Part shown: positions 1-6,182 of the stretch, piece by piece
How positions within the stretch are numbered: position 1 is the first letter of the stretch
Layout: every line of letters begins with the position of its first letter
Assembly: GCA_937923585.1 (NCBI GenBank)
Contig: CALDSM010000306.1
Span: 1 to 6,797, forward strand
Direction: 5' to 3'
DNA length: 6,797 bases
DNA from: an uncultured bacterium
GTDB taxonomy: Bacteria; Hydrogenedentota; Hydrogenedentia; Hydrogenedentales; CAITNO01
The notes under the pieces: generated by a model
What the model saw: only the letters and a program-made list of their open reading frames with translations
What the model was told of the DNA's origin: nothing
The model's database searches: none
Translations under genes and position numbers: made by a program

Positions 1-46
1 ACCACCGAGATCTACACTCTTTCCCTACACGACGCTCTTCCGATCT
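1..46 (+). other. Illumina TruSeq P5/Read 1 adapter (artefact)
   Basis: These bases match the 3' 46 nt of the standard Illumina P5/TruSeq Read 1 adapter, ending in the familiar GCTCTTCCGATCT, recognised from memory. They are not genomic. True sequence starts near base 47, so the upstream context and promoter of the first gene are cut off here. The contig end was probably built from an untrimmed read. Confidence 0.98.
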
Positions 47-109
47 TCCCGCAGGCGTTTGTGCTTTAATATGGCCGCAAATAACTCTTGACAACGAGGG
101 ACCAAGAGC

Positions 110-229
110 ATGAAACACATCAAGCCGATAACGACCACCAAGGCCGATGCATTCACGAACTTCATGAATGCCGTCTGGCGGGCATGGCAGGACTTTCGCT
201 ACGAGAAGAAGAACGAACTGGCGAAGTAG
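110..229 (+). CDS. Small peptide, candidate RiPP precursor or bacteriocin-like peptide (39 aa)
   Basis: This ATG-to-TAG reading frame encodes 39 residues, with a GAGGG ribosome binding site at 96-100, nine bases before the start. The N-terminal third is Thr/Lys-rich (ITTTK at residues 7-11). The C-terminal part is rich in aromatics (F15, F18, W23, W26, F29, Y31) and ends in a charged tail with K33, K34 and K39. It has no Cys, no Ser, no signal peptide and no double-glycine leader site. From residue 12 on it could form an amphipathic helix. It is the first gene before a strong terminator and a run of acyltransferase, CPBP protease, ABC-2 exporter and maturase-like genes, which is the usual place for a modified-peptide precursor. 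I do not recognise the family. The substrate role is inferred from position, size and composition. Alternatives are a leaderless bacteriocin-type peptide or an unrelated small protein. No promoter can be assigned because adapter replaces the upstream DNA. Confidence 0.68.
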   Translation: MKHIKPITTTKADAFTNFMNAVWRAWQDFRYEKKNELAK

Positions 230-252
230 TCTGAACAGCACCAGGACCCTTC

Positions 253-287
253 AACCGGGGCGCGCCCGCGCGTCTGCCCCGGTTTTT
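253..287 (+). terminator. Intrinsic terminator after the small peptide gene
   Basis: A perfect 9-bp inverted repeat (AACCGGGGC at 253-261 with GCCCCGGTT at 276-284) encloses a 14-nt GC-rich loop and runs into TTTTT at 283-287. It lies 24 bases after the peptide stop and 26 bases before the first GNAT gene, on the coding strand. Placement between a small peptide gene and its probable processing genes suggests partial readthrough, giving much more peptide mRNA than enzyme mRNA. That role is inferred. It could instead be a full stop, with a separate promoter in 288-313, where I see no convincing one. Confidence 0.85.
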
Positions 288-313
288 GTGTATCTGGCAG
301 GAACCGCCGGACC

Positions 314-850
314 ATGATTGCCCTGGAACACACCCTGATTCGCACCGCCGACCCGGACGATGCCGAATTCCTGCTGGAGGTGTACCGCATGGAGCGGCCC
401 AAGGCGGCCCTGCTCGATGGGCGGCGCGAGCCGGTGCTGCCGAGCCGCGATGAACTGGCCGAAATGCTGGGGTCCAAGGATGTCAGCCGCAACCAGTTCT
501 TTGCCGTCGAGGACAGCGACGGGCGCGTGCGAGGCTTCTGCGGCCTGCGGGGTGTCAGCATCGAGGCCGTGTTCTGCGAGATTATGGCGTTGCTGATTGA
601 CCCGGCCGACCACGCCGGGCCGGTCGGCCGCGAAACCGTCCAATTCCTGCTGGACCGCGCCTTCGGCCGCATGCATCTGGACAAGGTGCTGGGCACCTGC
701 CTCGACACCGAACCCGAACTGCGCGCACTGCTGGCCGATTCGGGTTTTGTCAGCGGGGGTGTGCAGCGGCAGGTCCTGTATTCCGGCGGGGCCTGGCATG
801 ACATCGAGACCATGGCGCGGTCGCGCACCGCGCCGGGCCGGGAAGGATAA
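314..850 (+). CDS. GNAT-family N-acyltransferase 1 (RimJ/RimL-like, degenerate CoA loop)
   Basis: This 178-residue protein has a GNAT fold. The opening beta strand and helix (IRTADPDDAEFLLEVYR, residues 9-25) and the closing GFVSGGVQRQ...W-x-D-I-E-T-M segment (144-167) are typical of RimJ/RimL-like acyltransferases, which move an acyl group from CoA to an amine. The CoA-pyrophosphate loop after the EIMALLIDP strand (89-97) is unusual. The expected Q/RxxGxG/A reads HAGPVG (100-105), so the basic residue and the first required Gly are replaced. The Asn common in motif B is also absent (DTEPELRALL, 131-140). An AGGA at 299-302 lies 11 bases before the ATG. The next gene follows after 6 bases. 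Context points to a peptide or small-molecule acyltransferase working on the upstream peptide; this is inference. A catalytically weak or purely binding role is possible. Confidence 0.85.
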   Translation: MIALEHTLIRTADPDDAEFLLEVYRMERPKAALLDGRREPVLPSRDELAEMLGSKDVSRNQFFAVEDSDGRVRGFCGLRGVSIEAVFCEIMALLIDPADHAGPVGRETVQFLLDRAFGRMHLDKVLGTCLDTEPELRALLADSGFVSGGVQRQVLYSGGAWHDIETMARSRTAPGREG

Positions 851-856
851 CCCGCC

Positions 857-1483
857 ATGCCCTTCAAGACCGACGCCTGCATCCGCCGCGCCGAGCGCGA
901 CGACCTCGACACGGTGGTGGCCTGGATGGAGGAGCCCGACTTCCATCACTTCCTCTACGGCGACCCCGCCCAGTCGCCCCGGCAGGTGCGCGAACGGATT
1001 GTGATGATGCTCGGGCGCGGCGTCGGCCACACTATGCCCGGCGGCGTTTACCTGCTCATTGACTCGCCAAGCATGGGCCCCATCGGGCTGATTTCCCTGC
1101 AGAACATCAGTTGGCGCAACCGTTCGTGCAGTCTTGATCTGTACATCGGCATGAAGCACCTGCGCAGCCGCACGGTCACGGCCATTGCGATCTACCGCGC
1201 CCTGGAGTACTGCTTCGACGAACTGAACCTGCACCGCGTGGGCGCCTACATCTACGCCTTCAACACGGCTTCCTGGCGCATCTTCGAAATGGCCGGCGCG
1301 AAGCGCGAATTGTCCATGCCCAGGCATGTGCTGCGCGACGGTGAACTGCATGACGTCTACGGCTACGGGCTGCTGCGCCAAGAGTTTGATGAAGTCCGCC
1401 GCGCCAGGCCCCGCGCGGCCGGTTTTTCCCTGCAGGAAATGATCAAGACGCTCGCCGGGGACGCAGCGGAGGACGGCGGGTGA
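857..1483 (+). CDS. GNAT-family N-acyltransferase 2 (RimJ/RimL-like)
   Basis: This 208-residue protein is the clearest of the GNATs. It has IRRAERDDLDTVVAWMEEP (9-27), the strand pair GLISLQNISWRNRSCSLDLYIG (77-98), the helix YRALEYCFDELNLHRVGAYI (113-132), motif B with Asn (FNTASWRIFEMAGA, 135-148), and the terminal DGELHDVYGYGLL (161-173). These are RimJ/RimL-type features. Motif A is again off-consensus: RSRTVT (103-108) keeps the Arg but replaces both glycines of RxxGxG with Thr. About 30 residues follow the fold (ARPRAAGF..., 183-208) with no recognised domain. A strong GGAAGGA at 841-847, nine bases before the ATG, supports the start. The stop overlaps the next start by four bases (GTGA, 1480-1483), indicating translational coupling. 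Acyl donor and target are unknown. Confidence 0.88.
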   Translation: MPFKTDACIRRAERDDLDTVVAWMEEPDFHHFLYGDPAQSPRQVRERIVMMLGRGVGHTMPGGVYLLIDSPSMGPIGLISLQNISWRNRSCSLDLYIGMKHLRSRTVTAIAIYRALEYCFDELNLHRVGAYIYAFNTASWRIFEMAGAKRELSMPRHVLRDGELHDVYGYGLLRQEFDEVRRARPRAAGFSLQEMIKTLAGDAAEDGG

Positions 1484-2190
1484 AGGTGGCCTTCGTCGCA
1501 TTCCTGCTGGCCTATGTGGGATGGGCCGGGCTGGCGGTCCTGCGCCGCCGACCCGCCGGGGAGCCGGGGCGCATCAGCCTCCCGGCCCTGCTGCTGCAAA
1601 CGCCGCTGTTCCTGCTGGCGAGCCGGCTGGCGTGGGAATACGGCGCATTTACCCGGGCGCTGGTCTCTCCGGCGGCGATTGTGCTCGGCCTGGCCCTGGG
1701 CCACCTCGTGTTCGCCCTTTCCCTGTATTCCACCCACCGGGTGCTGCGCGACACCATTGCCCACCTCTGCGACCTGCGCGGACTGGGCCGGTTTCTTGCG
1801 GACAACCCGTTCATCATGTCGCGCTTCTTCAGTGTGGCCGCAGTTGAGGAGATCATCTACCGCGCGGCAGCCCAGCCGCTCCTGGCGGTCCTGCCCGGCG
1901 GCGCATGGACGGCGATTGTCGTGACCGCGCTGCTCTTTTCACTGGTGCATGACCATTTCTACCAGAACACGATCGCGGGCTCGGCGGAGTTTCTCGTGTT
2001 TGCCTTGCTGCTGGGCCTGCTGTACCATGTGACGGGCAGTCTCACCCTCGTCGTCATGATTCACGTAATGCGCAACTTGGAAAGCGTGTACTTGGAGTAT
2101 CTGGTGCTGGTGGACGAGACGGGAGACCCGGAGAAGGCGCAGCGCGCGCTCGATGCGACCCACATGCACCGCCCCACGGAGTCTGTATGA
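1480..2190 (+). CDS. CPBP (CAAX/Abi) family intramembrane metalloprotease
   Basis: This 236-residue, strongly hydrophobic protein carries the three signatures of the CPBP/Abi protease family: EEIIYR (EExxxR, 123-128), FSLVH (FxxxH, 153-157) and HVMRN (HxxxN, 195-199). These supply the Glu and His residues that act on metal or water in the membrane. Hydrophobic spans lie roughly at 2-21, 34-51, 60-84, 140-156, 168-185 and 187-197. The start is GTG, supported by GGAGGA at 1468-1473 with 6-base spacing and by the GTGA overlap with the upstream gene. The next gene begins inside its stop (ATGA, 2187-2190). In bacteriocin and RiPP loci, CPBP proteins act in self-immunity or in removing leader peptides; either fits here, and I cannot choose. 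The family call is firm, the substrate is inferred. Confidence 0.92.
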   Translation: MKVAFVAFLLAYVGWAGLAVLRRRPAGEPGRISLPALLLQTPLFLLASRLAWEYGAFTRALVSPAAIVLGLALGHLVFALSLYSTHRVLRDTIAHLCDLRGLGRFLADNPFIMSRFFSVAAVEEIIYRAAAQPLLAVLPGGAWTAIVVTALLFSLVHDHFYQNTIAGSAEFLVFALLLGLLYHVTGSLTLVVMIHVMRNLESVYLEYLVLVDETGDPEKAQRALDATHMHRPTESV

Positions 2191-3245
2191 GCCAATACAT
2201 GGTGGAAATGGACCACATTGACAAGGTCTTCACGACCCGGCATGTGCTCCAGTTGGACGAGGAAACCCGGCGGCGCCGCTGGTACAAGGTCAACCGGGTC
2301 CACGCCGCGGCGGACATCTGCTTCGGCATCGCGCCGGGCGAGATCTTCGGCCTGCTCGGCCCCAACGGCGCCGGCAAAACCACCGCGGTGAAGATGGTGT
2401 CCGGGCTGGTGCGTCCCGACAAGGGCCGCGTGCTGGTGGACGGGCTCGACGTGGAGAAGAAACGCAGGCAGATTCTCGAAAAGGTGGGTGTCGTGCTCGA
2501 GGGCACCCGCACCAGCATGTGGCCGCTCACGCCCTACGAGAACCTGATGTACTACGGCAACCTCAAGAACGTGCGCGGCAGCGTGCTCAAGGGACGCGCC
2601 CACGACCTGCTCGACTTTATTGGCCTTCAGGAAAAGAAGAACACCGAGGTGCGCAAGCTCTCGCGCGGCCAGAAGCAGAAACTCGCCATCTGCATCGCGC
2701 TCATCGCCGACCCGAACGTGTTGCTGCTCGACGAGCCGACCACCGGTCTGGACGTGCAGAGCAGTCGCGCCATAAAGGACAAGATTATCGAACTGACCCG
2801 GCAGCACGGTCGCAGCGTGCTGGTCACCACGCATGACATGCATGTGGCCCAGGAACTGTGCGACCGCATCGGCATCATCAACAAGGGCGTGCTGGTCGCC
2901 TGCAAGCCGACCTCCGAACTGCTCGACCTGTTCTCCGACCAGGTGTTCTCGTTCAAGGTGGGCGCACTGCCCGAGTCGGCCGAGTTCAACGATATCACCG
3001 GCGTGCTCGGGATGACCACGGAGCAGAGCGCCGACGGGCCCGTGCTCGTGGCCAAGGTGGCCTTTGAGGAGGCGCTGCGTTCCGAGGCGCTTTACGGCAT
3101 CACGGAGCGGCTGCGGGGGCTGGGCTGCCGTCTGCTGTCCGTCCACCAGCGCCAGCAGAACCTGGAAAGCGTGTTTCTTCAGATCACCGGCGAGCCCCTG
3201 CAGGATGCGGAAGAGAGGGATAGTTCCGGGACGGATGCGGCCTGA
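2187..3245 (+). CDS. ABC transporter ATP-binding protein
   Basis: This 352-residue ATPase is the energy-supplying half of an ABC-2 type exporter. It shows Walker A GPNGAGKTT (58-66), signature LSRGQKQKL (158-166), Walker B VLLLDEPTTGLD (178-189) and the switch TTHD (214-217), all intact. The Q-loop position carries Glu in VVLEGTRTSMWPLTPYENL (102-120). A Glu here recurs among ABC-2 ATPases, so it is not a sign of decay. An N-terminal stretch, LDEETRRRRWYKVNRVHAA (23-41), lies before the Walker A region and is longer than in many relatives. A regulatory C-terminal region of about 100 residues (250-352) follows the ATPase core. Translation is coupled to the CPBP gene (ATGA overlap), with GGAG at 2178-2181. 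It pairs with the permease gene 29 bases downstream. Confidence 0.95.
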   Translation: MSQYMVEMDHIDKVFTTRHVLQLDEETRRRRWYKVNRVHAAADICFGIAPGEIFGLLGPNGAGKTTAVKMVSGLVRPDKGRVLVDGLDVEKKRRQILEKVGVVLEGTRTSMWPLTPYENLMYYGNLKNVRGSVLKGRAHDLLDFIGLQEKKNTEVRKLSRGQKQKLAICIALIADPNVLLLDEPTTGLDVQSSRAIKDKIIELTRQHGRSVLVTTHDMHVAQELCDRIGIINKGVLVACKPTSELLDLFSDQVFSFKVGALPESAEFNDITGVLGMTTEQSADGPVLVAKVAFEEALRSEALYGITERLRGLGCRLLSVHQRQQNLESVFLQITGEPLQDAEERDSSGTDAA

Positions 3246-3274
3246 ACGGCCCCGCCGCCCACGAAAGGTTTGAC

Positions 3275-4111
3275 ATGGGTTTCTTCCTGGTAATGAAGGC
3301 CGAACTGGTCCGCACATGGATCATCATGCGGCGCTACTGGTTCCGCACGGTCACCGGCATGATCATGGGCTACGGCATGCTCATGGTCATGATCGCCGGG
3401 TTCATCTACAGCCGCCCCATGGTCGGTTCGGCCATGAGCCAGATCGAAGACCCGATGGCGGCCACCAATTTCGTGCTCGGCTTCATCATCGGCATGTTCG
3501 CCTTCGGCGTGGTCGGCATGTTCACCCAGGGCCTGCAGGGCATGGCCACCACCGGCGTGCTGGAGCAGCTTTGCATGAGCCCCCACGGGCTCATCACCAA
3601 CTTCATGGCCCAGACCCTCGTCGCGTCCGTCACCAGCATCCTCTCGTCCAGCGTCATGGTGTTCCTGGTGACCTTCACCGTGGGCGGCAGCATGCACTGG
3701 GACACACTGGCCGTGGTGGTGCTGCTCACCCTGACCTTCTTCAACCTCATCGGGTTTGGATTCATGGTCGGCGGGCTTGTGCTGGTGTTCAAGCAGGTGG
3801 GCCAGGTGGCGTTCCTCATACGCATGGCCCTCTTCGGCCTGGCCGTGTTTGCCCGCGAGGAGGTCATGCGCCAGCCCTGGTTTGTCACCGTACCCCTGCA
3901 CCTGCTGCCCGTCACCGACGCGGCCATCTGCCTCAAGTACGTGCTGATCAAGGGGCAGGTTGACGCCGCGGGCGCGCCTGTTTCCGTGTTTCAGCACCCC
4001 TCGTTCTACTGGCTGCTGGCCAACTGTTTCATTTGGACCGGCATCGGGCTGGTCGTGTTCCGGATAATGGAAGACCACAGCCGGTCAAAGGGCACGCTGG
4101 GCAGCTATTAA
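3275..4111 (+). CDS. ABC-2 type transporter permease
   Basis: This 278-residue membrane protein is the partner of the preceding ATPase. About six hydrophobic spans are visible near residues 27-45, 63-85, 112-136, 143-171, 174-193 and 246-263. The segment TTGVLEQLCMSPHG (92-105) matches the conserved cytoplasmic G-[TV]-L-E-Q-L-x-x-S-P motif of ABC-2 permeases. The ribosome binding site GAAAGG (3263-3268) is 6 bases from the ATG. Only one permease gene is present, so a dimer of this protein with two ATPases is the likely transporter. In this setting it may export a modified peptide or give self-resistance; the cargo is inferred from neighbours. No large peptidase-fused (C39) exporter is present, so leader cleavage would need another enzyme such as the CPBP protein. 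Confidence 0.93.
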   Translation: MGFFLVMKAELVRTWIIMRRYWFRTVTGMIMGYGMLMVMIAGFIYSRPMVGSAMSQIEDPMAATNFVLGFIIGMFAFGVVGMFTQGLQGMATTGVLEQLCMSPHGLITNFMAQTLVASVTSILSSSVMVFLVTFTVGGSMHWDTLAVVVLLTLTFFNLIGFGFMVGGLVLVFKQVGQVAFLIRMALFGLAVFAREEVMRQPWFVTVPLHLLPVTDAAICLKYVLIKGQVDAAGAPVSVFQHPSFYWLLANCFIWTGIGLVVFRIMEDHSRSKGTLGSY

Positions 4112-4126
4112 TTGACAATTGACAAT
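4111..4126 (+). repeat. ATTGACA short tandem repeat after the permease stop
   Basis: The 7-mer ATTGACA occurs twice back to back (4111-4117 and 4118-4124), followed by a partial third copy (AT). It starts on the last base of the permease stop codon. Each copy contains TTGACA, the consensus -35 hexamer, but no -10 element is visible at 16-18 bases downstream, so I do not call a promoter. It is more AT-rich than the flanking genes and may be the remnant of a dispersed intergenic repeat. Confidence 0.7.
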
Positions 4127-4145
4127 GAAGACACGATGACCTTCT

Positions 4146-4163
4146 TCCTCTGTGTCCTCTGTG
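4146..4163 (+). repeat. TCCTCTGTG tandem duplication in the intergenic gap
   Basis: The 9-mer TCCTCTGTG is perfectly duplicated (4146-4154, 4155-4163) and followed by GTTCAAG and a weak hairpin (TCAAG 4166-4170 with CTTGA 4177-4181, 6-nt loop). CTCTGTG-type units like this occur in intergenic DNA of several environmental bacteria, as I recall. Together with the ATTGACA repeat it fills the only gap of size inside the gene set and shows no coding signal. The hairpin is too weak to call a terminator. Confidence 0.65.
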
Positions 4164-4207
4164 GTTCAAGTTCTTTCTTGAGATGATCGGAGTCAACGAA
4201 ACCTAGT

Positions 4208-6160
4208 ATGGAACGGCCGTGTTTGCATCGGTTCATGTGCGACGGGAAGCGCTACGCGCTGGACCCGGACACGTGTTTCTGTTTCGAGTGCGACGCGGCC
4301 TCCTGGGATGTGCTGGAGCATTATCCCGCCCTGCCCGTCAACCGCATTCTCCGTCTGCTGGAAGACAAGCATCCGCGCAAGGAACTGGAGGAGGTCGTCG
4401 GTGAACTGGAATGGCTGCGCGCCTCGCGCTCCATCCTGCAGGCACCCCGCCAGGAGGATTTTCAGAAGCGGTATGAAATCGAGCCGGGCCTGTGCCTGGT
4501 GCGCGTGGAATGGACACCCGGAGGAGAGGCATCCGCCCAACCCACGCCAAGGCGTGGCTGGTGGTCCCGGCAGCCGTCCGGTCAGAACGCTTCTTCCTGC
4601 ATGGAATCGTGCAACGTTGTCGGGCAGGCGGCGCAGATGCTGTTTGCCCGTTCAGGCCGGCAGAAGGAACTGCGGCTGGAGGTCGCACTGCAACCCGGCG
4701 CGGACCCGCGGCCGCTGGCGTCCGTGCTCGACGATATCCTGCGCCAGGCGCAGAGCTCCGGGAAACGGCTTACTGTGGCGCTTGGTTATGACGAACTGCC
4801 GCTTTCGGGACTGCCCGAAGCGCTGCGCGGCCACGCCGTCGGCGCATGGTTTGAAAGCGCCTCGGACAAGCCTGCGGCGATGAAGGATTTGACGGGCGCC
4901 GCCGCAAAACGCATGGACCGCCTCGACCGCATCGCAACCGCGTTCAAGACGGACCCCGAAACGATCTCAGGCCGGATCGTCCTGCGGCCCGGCCATGCCG
5001 GGTTCGACGGCGCGGTGTGCGCGCTGGAATCGGCCGGCTTCAACCGCATTGATCTCGACATGGACGGTGCCTTTGCGCGGACACCCGGCCTGGATCCCGC
5101 CGCGACGATGGACAGCCTGCGCGCCAACGCGGCCCATTACGCCGACCGCCTGCTCAAGAACCACTACTTCCGGGTGGAGCCCTTTGCCACGCTGTTCCTG
5201 CGCATCTTCCACGGCACGCCCATGTTCCGCACCGACCCGTCGGGACTGCATGCGCTGGCCGTGGATGCGTCCGGCGGCGTCTGGCCGGGAGGGTATCTCG
5301 CGGGCCGTGAGGGCTTCCGAATGGGCGCGCTGGGCGCGGGCGCACCGTTGGACGAGGCCGAACTGCGGCGCTTCGAGGATGTGGGCGCGCTCACGACCTC
5401 CGCGTGCATTCCTTGCTGGGCGCGCGGCCTGTGCGGCGGCGGTTCCGCCGCCGTGCATCAGGCGCTGTCCGGCAACTTCCGCACGCCCCACGAGCCCTGG
5501 TGCGACGCGCAGCGGGGCTGGATGGAGGGGGCGGTGGCCGCGTTCAACACGCTGTCTTCCGCAGGCGTGGATTTCACGCGCGTGTACGAGTCACTCGGGC
5601 GAACGGGCCGCCCGTCGCTGTGGATGATGGCCAAGATGGCCAAGACCGCGTTGCAACTGCGCGTGGTCATGCGGCCCATCGAGGAGGCCGACGCCGAACT
5701 GCTCACCCGCTGGGAGAACTGGAACGAGGCCGCCTACTTCACGTTCCACGAAAGCGGCCTGCTCATGGCCACCCGCTATGACCGCGAGATGGACGCGCTG
5801 CATCCCCGCTCCTACGAGCAGGAGTTCATGATCACCGACCGCGGCGGCGCGCCCATGGGTCTCATCAAAGTGCGGCCCGACCGCCTCGCCGGACTCGCCT
5901 GCGCATGGCTTTACCTGCGCAAGGAGGAAGACTACGCCAGTGACGGCGTGCGGGCCGGACTGCGCCTGCTGCTGCGCGAGGCGCTGAAAGGGCGGGGGAT
6001 CAGGCGCATCATCGCGCCCGCCGGGCCGAAAGAGGAGGCTCTGGCCGCCTGCCTGCAAGCCATCGGCTTCCAACCCGCAGGCACCGCCCGCTCAGCCCTT
6101 TACCTGCACGGCCGGTACCACGACGTGCGTCTCTTCGTCTCCGAGGCGGAACAGGAATAG
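4208..6160 (+). CDS. Degenerate radical SAM/SPASM peptide maturase fused to a C-terminal GNAT domain
   Basis: This 650-residue protein has three parts. Residues 1-95 resemble the PqqD/RRE-like N terminus of SCIFF/CteB-type maturases (HRFMCDGKRYAL at 7-18, then a hydrophobic helix and DVLEHY at 34-39). Residues about 125-345 align by pattern with the radical SAM barrel (LFARSGRQKEL at 145-155; SGRIVLRPGHAGFDGAV at 254-270), but the cluster motif reads CMESCNVV (131-138), with Val138 where the third Cys belongs. The usual loop after it is shortened, and GGEP is replaced by PGADP (163-167). The SPASM-like part (345-445) keeps C400, C403, C409 and C432, but GVWPGG (357-362) and CGGG (409-412) lack expected cysteines. 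Residues 484-643 are a GNAT domain ending AIGFQPAGTARSALYLHGRYHDV. A [4Fe-4S]/SAM radical reaction seems unlikely. I infer a peptide-presenting acyltransferase. The start follows an in-frame stop at 4184; GGAG at 4189-4192 is rather distant (15 bases). The gene is full length with no frameshift. Confidence 0.8.
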   Translation: MERPCLHRFMCDGKRYALDPDTCFCFECDAASWDVLEHYPALPVNRILRLLEDKHPRKELEEVVGELEWLRASRSILQAPRQEDFQKRYEIEPGLCLVRVEWTPGGEASAQPTPRRGWWSRQPSGQNASSCMESCNVVGQAAQMLFARSGRQKELRLEVALQPGADPRPLASVLDDILRQAQSSGKRLTVALGYDELPLSGLPEALRGHAVGAWFESASDKPAAMKDLTGAAAKRMDRLDRIATAFKTDPETISGRIVLRPGHAGFDGAVCALESAGFNRIDLDMDGAFARTPGLDPAATMDSLRANAAHYADRLLKNHYFRVEPFATLFLRIFHGTPMFRTDPSGLHALAVDASGGVWPGGYLAGREGFRMGALGAGAPLDEAELRRFEDVGALTTSACIPCWARGLCGGGSAAVHQALSGNFRTPHEPWCDAQRGWMEGAVAAFNTLSSAGVDFTRVYESLGRTGRPSLWMMAKMAKTALQLRVVMRPIEEADAELLTRWENWNEAAYFTFHESGLLMATRYDREMDALHPRSYEQEFMITDRGGAPMGLIKVRPDRLAGLACAWLYLRKEEDYASDGVRAGLRLLLREALKGRGIRRIIAPAGPKEEALAACLQAIGFQPAGTARSALYLHGRYHDVRLFVSEAEQE

Positions 6161-6182
6161 GCGGAGACCCTTTGCGCGGGGG

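Noticed and set aside
88..93. TTGACA resembling a -35 element before the peptide gene
   Set aside because: A -10 element at normal spacing would fall at or beyond the ATG at 110, so this cannot be the promoter of that gene. The TTTAAT at 65-70 would need a -35 inside the adapter.
251..1501. Long minus-strand open frame (416 codons) opposite the GNAT genes
   Set aside because: It is a shadow of high-GC coding on the plus strand: it spans the terminator and two genes with clear GNAT motifs, and its translation is rich in His, Gln, Ala and Gly with no recognisable domain.
2061..3317. Long minus-strand open frame opposite the ABC ATPase
   Set aside because: The plus strand holds a complete ABC ATPase with all motifs; the antisense product has none and crosses gene borders.
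3179..4078. His/Asp/Glu-rich minus-strand frame, and a His-rich plus-strand frame at 3316-3963, looking like metal-binding proteins
   Set aside because: Both arise from reading the permease codons (ATG, ATC, GTC) out of frame. The permease has a ribosome binding site, membrane spans and a family motif.
4112..4124. Two TTGACA hexamers as a promoter for the 650-aa gene
   Set aside because: No TATAAT-like hexamer lies 16-18 bases downstream of either copy; the hexamers belong to a 7-bp tandem repeat.
4166..4181. Hairpin TCAAG/CTTGA as a terminator after the permease
   Set aside because: The stem is only 5 bp, mostly A/T, and no T tract follows it.
4594..4621. Active radical SAM enzyme
   Set aside because: The third cluster Cys is Val, the GGEP motif is absent and the intervening loop is shortened, so binding of the SAM-coordinating cluster is not supported.
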